DNA of 64,000 nt from Stenotrophomonas bentonitica. Lineage in GTDB: Bacteria > Pseudomonadota > Gammaproteobacteria > Xanthomonadales > Xanthomonadaceae. The notes under the pieces were generated by a model. The model saw nothing but the letters and a program-made list of their open reading frames with translations. It made no database searches and was not told the origin of the DNA. Within the stretch, counting starts at the first letter, position 1; each line of letters opens with the position of its first letter. Below are positions 17,471-27,257 of this stretch, piece after piece. Both the position numbers and the translations under genes were made by a program. The stretch covers positions 124,001 to 188,000 of the forward strand of contig NZ_PKQP01000009.1 of NCBI RefSeq assembly GCF_002887735.1. The letters run 5' to 3'.

Positions 17471-18499
17471 ATGTCCCTGCCTGCTCCCCACGACACCCTG
17501 ATGTACCGCGAAGCCGCCGAGGCTGCCGATGTGATCGCCGCGCAGTTCGCGCGCAACCAGGTGGCCGTGGAGACGCTGGCCGCCAGCCTGCGCGCGGCGC
17601 CGCCGCCGTTCGTGGTGACCTGCGCGCGGGGCAGCTCGGACCATGCCGCCACCTACGCCAAGTACCTGCTGGAAACGCGCCTCGGGCTGGTGACTGCCTC
17701 GGCGTCGCCGTCGGTCGGCTCGGTCTACGAAGCGCCATTGAAGCTGCGCGGCGCGCTGTACATCGTGATTTCGCAGTCGGGCAAGAGCCCGGACCTGCTG
17801 CGCAATGCCGAAGCCGCACGTGCGGCCGGCGCGCGCGTGGTGGCACTGGTCAATGTCGAAGATTCGCCGCTGGCGCAGCTGGCCGAGACGGTGATCCCGC
17901 TGGGCGCCGGTGCCGAGCGCAGCGTGGCAGCGACCAAGAGCTACCTGGCCTCGCTGTCGGCCATTCTGCAACTGGTCGCGTACTGGACCCAGGACGTGGG
18001 CCTGATCGCTTCGCTGCGTGCGCTGCCCGATGCCCTGCGCGAGGCCTGGAACAACGATTGGTCGTCGCTGACCGAGGGCCTGGTGCCGGCCCACAATCTG
18101 TTCGTGCTGGGGCGTGGCCTGGGCCTGGCCGCCGCGCAGGAAGCAGCGCTGAAGTTCAAGGAAACCTGCGGCCTGCACGCCGAGGCCTACAGCTCGGCCG
18201 AGGTCAAGCACGGGCCGATGGCACTGGTCGGCCCGGGCTTCCCAGTGCTGGCCTTTGCCCAGCCGGATGAAACCGGCGCCGGTACCCGCGCGGTGCTGAG
18301 CGAGTTCGCTGCGCGCGATGCACAGGTGTGGCTGGCCGATGTCGGCGGCGATCTGCCGCTGCCGGTCGCCCCGCACCCGGCGTGCGCGCCACTGTTGACC
18401 ATCCAGAGCTTCTACCGCGCGATCAACGCGCTGGCGCTGCGCCGCGGCCACAACCCCGACCTGCCGCCGCATCTGAACAAGGTGACGGAAACCGTCTGA
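17471..18499 (+). CDS. nagB-II: GlmS-like SIS-domain glucosamine-6-phosphate deaminase
   Basis: 342 residues with two SIS sugar-isomerase domains and no glutaminase domain. Sugar-phosphate motifs are CARGSSDHAATYAKY, ISQSGKSPDLL, VAATKSYLASL, and in the second half KFKETCGLHAEAYSSAEVKHGP. This is the NagB-II architecture, which converts glucosamine-6-phosphate to fructose-6-phosphate and ammonia in place of classical NagB. It starts six bases after the regulator and overlaps nagA by four bases (ATGA). Confidence 0.9.
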   Translation: MSLPAPHDTLMYREAAEAADVIAAQFARNQVAVETLAASLRAAPPPFVVTCARGSSDHAATYAKYLLETRLGLVTASASPSVGSVYEAPLKLRGALYIVISQSGKSPDLLRNAEAARAAGARVVALVNVEDSPLAQLAETVIPLGAGAERSVAATKSYLASLSAILQLVAYWTQDVGLIASLRALPDALREAWNNDWSSLTEGLVPAHNLFVLGRGLGLAAAQEAALKFKETCGLHAEAYSSAEVKHGPMALVGPGFPVLAFAQPDETGAGTRAVLSEFAARDAQVWLADVGGDLPLPVAPHPACAPLLTIQSFYRAINALALRRGHNPDLPPHLNKVTETV

Positions 18500-19647
18500 T
18501 GAAAACTGTCCTGCGCAACGCGCGCATCCTGGCTGGCGACGACTTCCGCGACGACCTGGCGCTGGTGATCGAGAGTGGCCGGATCACCGCGCTGGTATCC
18601 GATGCCGCACCGATGCTCGGCCAGGCCGACGAGCAGGTGGACCTGGGCGGTGGCTGGCTGCTGCCAGGCTTCATCGATGCCCAGGTCAACGGTGGCGGCG
18701 GCGCGCTGTTCAACAACAGCCCCGATGTCGCCACGCTGCGCACGCTGGCCCAGGCGCACCGCCGTTTCGGCACCACCGGCCTGCTGCCGACGCTGATCAG
18801 CGACGATGTGCAGGTGATGCGTGCGGCGATCGCTGCGACCCGCCAGGCCATCAGCGAAGGCGTACCGGGCGTGCTCGGTATCCATCTGGAAGGCCCGTAC
18901 ATCGCGCCGGCGCGCAAGGGCACCCATGACGCCAACAAATTCCGCGTGCCCGACGCTGACGAGATCGCGATGGCGGCCTCGCTCGACAACGGCGTGACCC
19001 TGTTGACCCTGGCCCCCGAACGGGTGCCGCTGGAGAGCATCCGCGCGCTGGTCGAACGCGGCGTGATCGTGGCCGCCGGGCATACCGCCGCCAGTTACGA
19101 AGAAGCGCGCGCCGGTCTGGACGCCGGCATCCGCGGTTTCACCCATCTCTACAACGCGATGTCGCCGTTGACCGGGCGCGAGCCAGGTGCGGTGGGCGCG
19201 GCGCTGGAAGACCGCGACAGCTGGATCGGCATCATCGCCGACGGCGTGCACGTGCACCCGGCCAGCCTGCGCGTGGCGCTGGCGGCCAAGCCGCGCGGCA
19301 AGGTGATGCTGGTCACCGACGCGATGCCGCCGGTGGGTGCCGACAGCCCCAGCTATGAGCTGTATGGCGAAGTGATCACGGCCGTGGACGGCGTGGTGCG
19401 CAATGCCGCCGGTTCGCTGGCGGGCTCGGCGCTGGACATGGCCACGGCGGTGCGCAACGCGGTGCACCTGCTCGGCCTGCCGCTGGACGAGGCCGCACGC
19501 ATGGCCTCGCGTTACCCGGCGCAGTTCCTCAACCTGGACGACCGCCTGGGCGAGATCGCCGAGGGCTACCAGGCCGACCTGGTGCTGCTCGACGACGCAC
19601 TGCAGGTGCGCGCCACCTGGATTGCCGGCGAGCGCGAGGACGCATGA
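18499..19647 (+). CDS. nagA: N-acetylglucosamine-6-phosphate deacetylase
   Basis: 382 residues, amidohydrolase superfamily. Visible family blocks are the metal ligand Glu in HLEGPYIAPARKGTHD, His in AAGHTAASYEEA, FTHLYNAMSPLTGREPG and the catalytic Asp in MLVTDAMPPVG. It removes acetate from GlcNAc-6-phosphate in the cytosol, feeding the SIS deaminase encoded upstream. The start overlaps the preceding stop (ATGA), and the end overlaps the next gene the same way, so the three are translationally coupled. Confidence 0.94.
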   Translation: MKTVLRNARILAGDDFRDDLALVIESGRITALVSDAAPMLGQADEQVDLGGGWLLPGFIDAQVNGGGGALFNNSPDVATLRTLAQAHRRFGTTGLLPTLISDDVQVMRAAIAATRQAISEGVPGVLGIHLEGPYIAPARKGTHDANKFRVPDADEIAMAASLDNGVTLLTLAPERVPLESIRALVERGVIVAAGHTAASYEEARAGLDAGIRGFTHLYNAMSPLTGREPGAVGAALEDRDSWIGIIADGVHVHPASLRVALAAKPRGKVMLVTDAMPPVGADSPSYELYGEVITAVDGVVRNAAGSLAGSALDMATAVRNAVHLLGLPLDEAARMASRYPAQFLNLDDRLGEIAEGYQADLVLLDDALQVRATWIAGEREDA

Positions 19648-20711
19648 CCGCCTCCCCATCGCCGCGCATGGGCTCGATCGATGCCCTGCGCGGGCTGACC
19701 GTGGCGGCGATGCTGCTGGTCAACAACCCCGGCGACTGGGGCCATGTGTATGCACCGCTGCTGCATGCGGACTGGCACGGCTTCACGCCCACCGACCTGA
19801 TCTTCCCGCTGTTCCTGTTCATTGCCGGCGTGTCGATGGCCTTCAGCCTGTCGCCGCGCGCGGGCGAGCCTGCGTTGCGCCCGGCCCTGCGCAGTGGCCT
19901 GCTGCAGCGTGCGCTGCGCATCGCGGTGGCCGGCGCGGTGCTGCACCTGCTGGCGTGGTGGCTGATGGACCTGCCGGCCTACCGGCTGTGGGGCGTGCTG
20001 CAACGGATCGCGCTGTGCGTGGCGGTGGTCGGGCTGCTGGCGATCCAGACGCGCGCGCGCACGCAATGGGCGGTGCTGGTCGCGCTGCTGCTGGCGTACG
20101 CGGCGATCCTGCTGGGGGCCGGTTCGCTGGCACCGTGGGTCAACCCGGCCAGCCGCCTGGATACCGGGTTGTTCGCGCCGCTGCTCTACAAGTACGACCC
20201 GCTGACCGGGCTCGGCCACGACCCGGAAGGGCTGCTGAGCAGCCTGGGCGCGCTCGCCAGCACGCTGCTGGGGCTGCGTGCGGGCGCGTGGCTGCGGGTG
20301 GGGCAGGTGGGTGGGCTGGCGGCGCTGGCAACTGCATGCCTGCTCCTGGGCGGCGTGGCCGCGTTGTGGCTGCCCCTCAACAAGCAGCTGTGGACCCCCA
20401 GTTTCGTGCTGTGGACGGGCGGGATGTCGGTGGCGGCCTTGCTGCTGGCCCACCTGCTGGTGGATCGCTGGGGTGCGCCGGCGCTGGGCCGACGCTTTGG
20501 CGTCAACGCCATTGCCGCCTACCTCGGCTCGTCAGCGATGGCGCTGCTGCTGATGGCCAGCGGCGCGTGGGGATGGCTGTATCAAGCCCTATCGACGCTG
20601 CTGCCGACGGCCCCCGCACTGGCCTCGCTGCTGTGTGCGCTCGGCTTCGTGGCGGTGTGGTGGGGCGTGGTGTGGGCGCTGGACGCGCGGCGCATCTACC
20701 TCAAAATTTAG
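19644..20711 (+). CDS. nagX: NagX-type membrane protein (DUF5009/HGSNAT-like)
   Basis: 355 residues with about ten hydrophobic segments. It opens with SIDALRGLTVAAMLLVNNPGDW and a TDLIFPLFLFIAGVSMAFS helix, the pattern of the DUF5009/heparan-alpha-glucosaminide acetyltransferase-like family. NagX proteins accompany GlcNAc genes in many gammaproteobacteria; a role in transmembrane acetylation or uptake is proposed but not settled. It overlaps nagA by four bases and ends the rightward operon. Confidence 0.8.
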   Translation: MTASPSPRMGSIDALRGLTVAAMLLVNNPGDWGHVYAPLLHADWHGFTPTDLIFPLFLFIAGVSMAFSLSPRAGEPALRPALRSGLLQRALRIAVAGAVLHLLAWWLMDLPAYRLWGVLQRIALCVAVVGLLAIQTRARTQWAVLVALLLAYAAILLGAGSLAPWVNPASRLDTGLFAPLLYKYDPLTGLGHDPEGLLSSLGALASTLLGLRAGAWLRVGQVGGLAALATACLLLGGVAALWLPLNKQLWTPSFVLWTGGMSVAALLLAHLLVDRWGAPALGRRFGVNAIAAYLGSSAMALLLMASGAWGWLYQALSTLLPTAPALASLLCALGFVAVWWGVVWALDARRIYLKI

Positions 20712-20829
20712 GATGGGCATCACGTACGTTTACCCCCCCATCACGGCACGGCGGTAAAAGTACTGACGCCGGTCTGCGTAGAAGCACTGGGCCGTTGCCG
20801 TACCCCCTCTTGTAGAACAGGAAAGGCGT

Positions 20830-23823
20830 ATGCGCTCGATGCCCGTTTCGCCGGCACGCACCGTGCTGGCAGACCGTATTTCACATTGGCTGCGTCGGGG
20901 CTGCGGGGGCGCGCTGGGCACGGTCCTGCTGGCCGGTACCGCGCCGGCCTGGGCCGGCTGCGACAACCCCGCGCCCGGGCAGGACCAGACGGTGACCTGC
21001 TCGACCGCAGCGCCCAATCCGGATCCGGTGGCGATCGTCACCGCTGGTGTCGCGTCCAACACCACCATCAACGTGCTGGCCAACGCGCAGATCGGTATCG
21101 CCAGCGGCAACGCCATCACCGTGCAGGCCGGCACCGGGCATGTCATCAACAACGATGGCAGCATCATCGCCAACGCCGGCCGCGCGCTGCAGCTCAACGG
21201 GGCCACCTACCTGACCAACCGCGGCACCATTGCCGGCAGTACCGGCGGCGTCGTGTCAGGTGCCGGCAACGACCGCATCGACATGCTCGGCGGCAGCATC
21301 CAGGGCGGTGTGCTGCAGGGCGCGGGCAACGACACCCTGGTGATCCGCGACGGCGTAATCGACAGCGTCGACCAGGGCGATGGCGAGGACAGCCTGGAGA
21401 TCAGTGGCGGCAGCGTGACCGGCACGGTGCAGCAGGGGTCGGGCATCGACACCTTCCTGATGACCGGCGGCAGCATCGGTGCCCTGCTGCAGGGCGATGC
21501 GCTGGACCGTTTCCGCATGACCGGCGGCCGCATCGTCGGCGCGTTCGACGATGGCGACTACGCCGAAATGACCGGCGGCGGCATCGGCCGGGTCAACATG
21601 AAGCTGGACGACAACACCTTCCTGATGTCCGGCGGCACCATCGATGGCAACCTGGTGACCGGCTTCGGCCGCGACACCATCGTGCTGTCCGACGGCTACA
21701 TCGGCGGCAACATCAGCGTCAGTGGCGGCGATGACGCGGTGACCATCACCGGCGGCACCGTGCGCGGCGAAATCCGGCTGAGCTTCGGCAACGACAGCCT
21801 GACCTGGAACGGCGGTGGCGTGGTGCACGGCGCCATCGATTTCGGCGAAGGCGATGACGTCGCGCAGCTGACCAACCTCAATACCGCCCACCTGGGCGCG
21901 CTGCCGGTGTTCGACGGTGGGCTGGGCAACGACGTGCTCGGCTTCGACAACGTCAAGACCGGGGGCGTGGCGCGCTTTGCCAACTGGGAACAGGTGGCGC
22001 TGCGCGACGACACCCAGCTGGCCTTCGACGGCACCCTGGTGCTGGGCGACAGCGCCAGCGGCACCGGCCGCCTGGACATCGATGCCACCAGCGCGGTGTT
22101 CGGCGGTGGCAGCAACGGCGGCGTCGCCCCGTTCACGGCCGGGCAGCTGGCCACGCTCACCAACGCCGGTCGTATCGATCTGAGCAACGGCGGCGGCGCG
22201 GGCGACACCTTCACCGTGGTCGGCAATTACGTTGGCAATGGCGGCGCGCTGTATCTCAACACGGTGCTGGGCGACGACAGTTCGGCGTCGGACAAGCTGG
22301 TGATCTCCACCGGCAGCGCCAGCGGCACCACCGGCGTGGGCATCCTCAACGCTGGCGGTGCCGGTGCGTCCACCGTGGCCGACGGCATCCTGGTGGTGCA
22401 GGCGATCAACGGCGCCACCACCGCGCCCACCGCGTTCGCGTTGTACAACCCGGTCGCTGTTGGTGCCTACGAGTATTTCCTGTTCAAGGGCGGCGTCAGC
22501 GGCGGCACCAGCGAGAACTGGTATCTGCGCTCGACCCTGGTGGCCAGCGTGACCCCGGCGCCCACACCGCCGCCGGGTGGAGTCACCACGCCGCCGCCCC
22601 CGCCGCCGGAGGGCGCCGGGACCCCGCCGGCGGAGCTGCCACCGGCGCCGCCACCGCCGCCGGACGTCAATCCGCCGGATGATCCCAACCCGGCCGCGCC
22701 CGAGCCGGCGCCACCGCCGGAGCCGGCCGATCCCGCCGACGTGGCGCCGCCCACCATCGACACCCCGCCGCCGGTGCCCACCGACGTGGCGGCGGTGCCC
22801 GGGCCGCTGGCGGTGCCGCCCACGCCCGGTGCGCGCCCGGCGCAGGGTGACATTATTCCGCTGTACCGCTTCGAGACCGGCCTGTACTCGGTGGTGCCGC
22901 CGCTGCTGCGCGAAACCAGCCTGGCCAGCGTGGGCACCTTCCACGAACGCCAGGGCGAGCAGCGTCTGCTGGCCGGGCAGGGCGGCGTGCGTGCGGCCTG
23001 GGCGAGGCTGGTGGGGCAGAGCCACGAACAGCAGTGGGACGGCGACGCGCAGCCCGGCTTCGATGGCGATATCCAGGGCATCCAGGCCGGCCTGGACCTG
23101 TACGCCAACGCGGGCGATAGCCATCGCGACCAGTTCGGCGTGTTTGTCGGGCGCACCCGTGCGCAGGGTAACGTGACCGGTTTTGCGATCGGCTGGGAAA
23201 ACGTTGCGGTGGGCCGCACGCGGCTGGATGACAAACACGTGGGCGTGTACTGGACCCGCGCCGGCAGCGCCGGTGGCTACCTGGACGCGGTGGTGATGCA
23301 GAGCCGCTACGACGGCGACGCAACCTCCTCGCGCGGGCTGGGCATCGACGTGCGTGGCGATGGCACTACCGCCTCGCTGGAAGTGGGCAAGCCGCTGCTG
23401 CGCTTCGGGCAGAGTGCGTGGTGGCTGGAGCCCCAGCTGCAGGTGATCTGGCAGCGCACGTCGGTGGATGATGCCGGCGACGCGGTGTCCGCGTTGCGCT
23501 TTGACAACGACAACGCCTGGACCGGACGCGTCGGCCTGCGCCTGGCTGCCGACTACGACATCGCCGGCAACGGCTGGCAGCCGTACATCAAGCTCAACTA
23601 CTGGCAGACTCTGGACGGCGAAGACCGCATCGATTTCGATACCAACCGCATCCTCAACCAGCAGGATGCGCGTGCGCTGGAAGTGGGCATGGGCGTGGTG
23701 GCGCGTTTCAACAGCAACGTCAGTGCGTTTGCGGTGGCCGATTACACACATGACCTGGAAAGCAGCGCACGCAAGGAACGCAAGGTGATCGAAGGGAATA
23801 TCGGGCTGCGGCTGGACTGGTAG
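20830..23823 (+). CDS. Type V autotransporter with glycine/Asn-Asp repeats
   Basis: 997 residues. An extended signal region ends near residue 40 (AGTAPAWAG). The passenger, about 70-330, is built of roughly 20-residue repeats of the form G-G-S/T-I-x-G-x(n)-G-x-x-D, for example MTGGSIGALLQGDALDRF, predicting a right-handed beta-helix. A strongly proline-rich stretch follows (about 575-665). The C-terminal 280 residues form an autotransporter beta-barrel ending LRLDW. A ribosome site AGGAAAGG precedes the ATG. The passenger has no recognised catalytic motif; adhesion or surface structure is likely. The gene stands alone between the GlcNAc operon and a peptidase gene. Confidence 0.85.
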   Translation: MRSMPVSPARTVLADRISHWLRRGCGGALGTVLLAGTAPAWAGCDNPAPGQDQTVTCSTAAPNPDPVAIVTAGVASNTTINVLANAQIGIASGNAITVQAGTGHVINNDGSIIANAGRALQLNGATYLTNRGTIAGSTGGVVSGAGNDRIDMLGGSIQGGVLQGAGNDTLVIRDGVIDSVDQGDGEDSLEISGGSVTGTVQQGSGIDTFLMTGGSIGALLQGDALDRFRMTGGRIVGAFDDGDYAEMTGGGIGRVNMKLDDNTFLMSGGTIDGNLVTGFGRDTIVLSDGYIGGNISVSGGDDAVTITGGTVRGEIRLSFGNDSLTWNGGGVVHGAIDFGEGDDVAQLTNLNTAHLGALPVFDGGLGNDVLGFDNVKTGGVARFANWEQVALRDDTQLAFDGTLVLGDSASGTGRLDIDATSAVFGGGSNGGVAPFTAGQLATLTNAGRIDLSNGGGAGDTFTVVGNYVGNGGALYLNTVLGDDSSASDKLVISTGSASGTTGVGILNAGGAGASTVADGILVVQAINGATTAPTAFALYNPVAVGAYEYFLFKGGVSGGTSENWYLRSTLVASVTPAPTPPPGGVTTPPPPPPEGAGTPPAELPPAPPPPPDVNPPDDPNPAAPEPAPPPEPADPADVAPPTIDTPPPVPTDVAAVPGPLAVPPTPGARPAQGDIIPLYRFETGLYSVVPPLLRETSLASVGTFHERQGEQRLLAGQGGVRAAWARLVGQSHEQQWDGDAQPGFDGDIQGIQAGLDLYANAGDSHRDQFGVFVGRTRAQGNVTGFAIGWENVAVGRTRLDDKHVGVYWTRAGSAGGYLDAVVMQSRYDGDATSSRGLGIDVRGDGTTASLEVGKPLLRFGQSAWWLEPQLQVIWQRTSVDDAGDAVSALRFDNDNAWTGRVGLRLAADYDIAGNGWQPYIKLNYWQTLDGEDRIDFDTNRILNQQDARALEVGMGVVARFNSNVSAFAVADYTHDLESSARKERKVIEGNIGLRLDW

Positions 23824-23982
23824 GGCGACGGCAGGCAGGAATCCGCGGCGGCACGCCGGACGGAATCGGCGATGCCGGCTGCGTTGCAGTGTCACGCGTC
23901 GCTGGTGATGTGAACGGTGCACTGTGCCAATGACCGCGTGCAGCGCTAAGCTGCGGCCTCTTCACTACAGGGATGTAGCACG

Positions 23983-25005
23983 ATGATCGCAGGACGTGGT
24001 TGGCTGTTGATGGTGGCGCTTGCAACGGCAAGTGGCGCTGCACATGCACAGGAGGTGCCCAGCGCCGAGGCACAGGCGCGGATCCTGGATCTGCTGCAGC
24101 AGCAGTCGCTGTATCGCGACCGCGTGGACTGGTCCAAGGCCCGCGCGGAGTTGGCGGCTGCGCGTGACCCGGCGCAGACGCGGCGGCTGCTGGACGATGT
24201 GATCCAGCGCAGCAGTGGCGGGCACGGGCGTTGGATATCGGCCAGCCAGTTGCGCACGGAGTCGAAACGCGCACCGGCCACGCAGGCAGCGATGGGCGCT
24301 GCGCCCCTTCAGACAGAGGACGCCAGCACGGGACCGACAGCGCGGCTGGGGTGGATCAACGTCGGCGCCTACATGGACGACCAGACCCAGCCCCAGGAAG
24401 TGCAGTACCAGGCCCGCAAGCAGGCGGCCATTGCGCTGCAGGCGCGCATCCAGGCGCAGGACGATGGCAACCGCTGTGGCTGGGTGGTCGACCTGCGCGG
24501 CAACAGTGGCGGCAATATGTGGCCCATGTTGCTGGGCCTGGGCCCGTTGCTGGGCGATGCCAAGGGAAGTGATCCGGTCGGCATGTCCCTTCGCGCGGAC
24601 AAACAGCAGCCGTGGGCGTATCGCGATGGCGCGATCTGGTCGGACGGGAACGGGATGTTGGGATCGAGCAACACGCGGTACACGCTGCGCCACCCGGGCG
24701 CGCCGGTGGCCGTCCTGTTCGGGCCGCGCACTGCCAGTTCCGGCGAGGCATCGGTGCTGGCCTTCCGCGGCCGGGCAGCCTCGCGCAGCTTCGGCCAGCC
24801 CAGTGCCGGCTATTCCACCTCCAATACCCCGCAGCGTCTGCCCGATGGCAGCCTGCTGCTGTTGACCGGCAGCGTGATGGCCGACCGCAACGGCGTAGGC
24901 GATGGCAACCGCCTGCAGCCCGACGTGATTGTGGCCGAGGGGCAGGATGCAACGACGGCCGCGCAGGCGTGGCTGTTGGCGCAACCGGCCTGCAAGCTGC
25001 CCTGA
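23983..25005 (+). CDS. Secreted S41-family (tail-specific protease-like) peptidase
   Basis: 340 residues. The signal peptide spans residues 1-22 (LLMVALATASGAAHAQ). The S41 core is recognised from VVDLRGNSGGNMWPML and GPRTASSGEASVLAFRG, where Ser252/Ser253 lies at the nucleophile turn, followed by GYSTSN and LLTGSVMADRNG. No PDZ domain is visible, so it resembles the compact S41 type rather than CtpA/Prc. The usual lysine of the dyad could not be placed with certainty. No partner gene is obvious. Confidence 0.75.
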   Translation: MIAGRGWLLMVALATASGAAHAQEVPSAEAQARILDLLQQQSLYRDRVDWSKARAELAAARDPAQTRRLLDDVIQRSSGGHGRWISASQLRTESKRAPATQAAMGAAPLQTEDASTGPTARLGWINVGAYMDDQTQPQEVQYQARKQAAIALQARIQAQDDGNRCGWVVDLRGNSGGNMWPMLLGLGPLLGDAKGSDPVGMSLRADKQQPWAYRDGAIWSDGNGMLGSSNTRYTLRHPGAPVAVLFGPRTASSGEASVLAFRGRAASRSFGQPSAGYSTSNTPQRLPDGSLLLLTGSVMADRNGVGDGNRLQPDVIVAEGQDATTAAQAWLLAQPACKLP

Positions 25006-25075
25006 AAGGTCGTCGCCCCGGTCTGGCGTGTTGCTATTGGTGGCATTACCCGCGGGGGGGAAGTACGCTTTCCCG

Positions 25076-25795
25076 ATGCGAACCAAGCCCAATGCACAGC
25101 CCAACCAGAGCCTGATCGACGGCATCGCCACGCTGCAGGCGCTGGCCTCTTCCCCCGAGCCGGTCGGTTGCCGTGAACTGGCCCGGCAGCTGGACGCCAA
25201 CCCGACCCGGGTCAACCGGCTGCTCAAGACCCTGGCCTACCTCGGCATTGCGCGGCAGACCGCCGATCGCAAGTACACCGCGGGCCCGGGCATGCACGTG
25301 CTTGCCGCGCAGAGCCTGTTTGCCTCCGGGTTGATCCGGCGCGCGCTGCCGGTGCTGGAACACCTGCGCCGGTTCGGCCACACGGTGGCGCTGGGGGTGC
25401 TCTGGAACGACAGCGTGAGCTACCTGTTCCATGCCCCGCCGGGCATCGAGGCGGCACGCGGGCTGGGTCGCATCGGGCTGCTGCCGGCCACCACCAGCGG
25501 CATCGGCATCGCGCTGTTGGCCCAGCTGGGCGACGAGGACGTGCGCGAGCTGTATGCCGACCGGCCGATTCCCATGTTCCCCGAGGGCATCGAGCAACTG
25601 CTGGGCACCCTGGCCATTACCCGTGCGCAGGGCTACGCGCGCGTGCATGTGGCCGACGAACGTGACCACCACATCGTGGCCATCGCGATGGGCGATCCGG
25701 TGCATGCCGGCATTGCCGTGTCCGGCTGGATCCCGGAAGCGGCCACCGAGGAACTGGTGGCGGCGCTGCGCGCGGCGGCGGCGGAAATCGGCTGA
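25076..25795 (+). CDS. IclR-family regulator of the galactonate-like island
   Basis: 239 residues. A winged helix-turn-helix (about 12-70, GCRELARQLDANPTRVNRLLKTLAYLGI) precedes an IclR effector-binding domain (HTVALGVLWNDSVSYLFHAPPG, ATTSGIGIALLA, ARVHVADERDHHIVAIA). The start at 25076 gives a normal N-terminus; the open frame continues upstream but without coding character. It precedes the MFS transporter gene and probably controls the surrounding sugar-acid genes. A TTGCTA half-site lies at 25031-25036 before its own gene, suggesting autoregulation. Confidence 0.85.
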   Translation: MRTKPNAQPNQSLIDGIATLQALASSPEPVGCRELARQLDANPTRVNRLLKTLAYLGIARQTADRKYTAGPGMHVLAAQSLFASGLIRRALPVLEHLRRFGHTVALGVLWNDSVSYLFHAPPGIEAARGLGRIGLLPATTSGIGIALLAQLGDEDVRELYADRPIPMFPEGIEQLLGTLAITRAQGYARVHVADERDHHIVAIAMGDPVHAGIAVSGWIPEAATEELVAALRAAAAEIG

Positions 25796-25822
25796 GCGAT
25801 TGCCGCAGTGCGGTTTGACATG

Positions 25823-25837
25823 TTGCTACAATAGCAA
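25823..25837. promoter_or_regulatory. Candidate IclR operator before the MFS transporter
   Basis: TTGCTACAATAGCAA, a perfect inverted repeat with 6-bp arms and a 3-bp centre. It follows a TTGACA box at 25815-25820, so a bound protein would sit between -35 and -10. A second copy with one mismatch lies before the TonB receptor at 30010. Confidence 0.62.
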
Positions 25838-25891
25838 TACGTTGCAGCCTTCCGATGGGGAGGCATCAGCGATGTCCAAGCGTGCAGGCGC

Positions 25892-27214
25892 GTGAGCGGG
25901 ACCGGGAAAACCAAGTGGGTGCTGCTGGCGCTGCTGTTCTTCTCGACCGTCATCAACTACCTGGACCGGCAGGCGCTGTCGATCCTGGCGACGACCATCC
26001 AGGCCGACCTGAAGATGACCGACCTGGAATATGCGCGCGTAGTGCAGGTGTTCCTGTTCGCCTACGCGGCCGCCTATGTCATGGCGGGGCGGGTCACCGA
26101 CTGGCTTGGCGCGCGCGTGGCACTGCTGCTGTTCGTGGGCTGGTGGTCGCTGGCCAACATCGCCACCGGGTTCGTGCGCAGTGCGGTGGAGCTGGGCGCG
26201 GCCCGCTTCGCGCTGGGCCTGGGCGAGCCGGGCAACTACACGGTGGGCACCAAGGTGGTGTCCGAGCAGTTTCCCGCACCGCAACGCGGCCTGGCACTGG
26301 GGCTGTACACGGCTGGCGCGATGATCGGCGCCACGCTGGCGCCGCCGCTGATTGGCGGCATCGCCCTGACCTACGGCTGGCGCAGTGCGTTCTGGATCAC
26401 CGGCGTGGCCGGACTGCTGTGGATGCTGGCGTGGTGGTGGGCCTATCCGCGCAAGGCGCAGGTGCCGGCTGCAACGCCGCAGACCGAGGCCGTCGCTGCA
26501 GCCGAGGCCAGCGCGACGCCGGCACTGGAAACGCCGGTGCCGGTTGCGCCGCCCACCTCGATGAAAGGCGTGTGGGGGCGGCTGGCGCGCGACCGTACCG
26601 TGTGGGCACTGGTGGCGTCGCGCGCGGTTGCCGATCCGGTCTGGTACTTCTACCTGTTCTGGTTCCCCAAATATCTGGGGGACGCACGCGGCATGAGCCT
26701 GGCGATGATCGCGTCGGTGGCGTGGATCGTGTACGTGGCCGCTGATATCGGCAGCGTGGGCGGCGGGCTGATTTCCGGCCGGCTGGTGAAGCGCGGCATG
26801 CACCCGGTGCGTGCGCGCCTGACCACCATGATGGGCGCGGCGTGCCTGGCACCGGTCGGGCTGTTCGTGGCGATGCATCCGCCGATTCCGCTGCTGCTGG
26901 CGCTGGCCTGCGTGGTGACCTTCGCCCACCTTACCTACCAGATCAACCTGACCACGATGACCGTGGACCTGTTCCCGTCGCGCTATATCGCCTCGGTCGC
27001 CGGCCTGGTCGGCTGCGGCAGCGCGCTGGGCGGCATGGTGTCGGCGCAGGTGGTGGGGCACCTGGTGGCCGACGGCAACTTCGATCGCGCCTTCGTGCTG
27101 ATGGCCTTCCTGCATCCCATCGCGGTGCTGTTGGCGTGGACCGCGTTGAAGCAGGCGCGCCGCTCGAAGATGACCTTGATCGGCCCGCAGGCTGCGGCGG
27201 TTGCGGCCGGCTGA
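25892..27214 (+). CDS. MFS transporter, anion:cation symporter (ExuT/galactonate-like)
   Basis: 440 residues, 12 helices with a long cytoplasmic loop rich in Ala and Pro in the middle (about 190-230). INYLDRQALSILA in helix 1 and GARVALLLFVGWWSLANIATGF are typical of the ACS family that imports hexuronates, galactonate and related sugar acids. Translation probably starts at GTG 25892, since the ATG at 25872 reads into a stop after a few codons. It lies 96 bases after the IclR gene with an operator-like site in between, so import of a sugar acid under IclR control is the likely role. Confidence 0.83.
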   Translation: MSGTGKTKWVLLALLFFSTVINYLDRQALSILATTIQADLKMTDLEYARVVQVFLFAYAAAYVMAGRVTDWLGARVALLLFVGWWSLANIATGFVRSAVELGAARFALGLGEPGNYTVGTKVVSEQFPAPQRGLALGLYTAGAMIGATLAPPLIGGIALTYGWRSAFWITGVAGLLWMLAWWWAYPRKAQVPAATPQTEAVAAAEASATPALETPVPVAPPTSMKGVWGRLARDRTVWALVASRAVADPVWYFYLFWFPKYLGDARGMSLAMIASVAWIVYVAADIGSVGGGLISGRLVKRGMHPVRARLTTMMGAACLAPVGLFVAMHPPIPLLLALACVVTFAHLTYQINLTTMTVDLFPSRYIASVAGLVGCGSALGGMVSAQVVGHLVADGNFDRAFVLMAFLHPIAVLLAWTALKQARRSKMTLIGPQAAAVAAG

Positions 27215-27257
27215 GAAACGCCGCGCGTCTCGCCAATGAACCGCGCGCGGATCATGC

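Noticed and set aside
14849-18472. A 1,207-codon open frame on the minus strand opposite the GlcNAc operon
   Set aside because: Its product is rich in His, Gln, Arg and Gly without any domain, and it lies antisense to four well-supported genes. Long antisense frames are a by-product of high GC in the third codon position.
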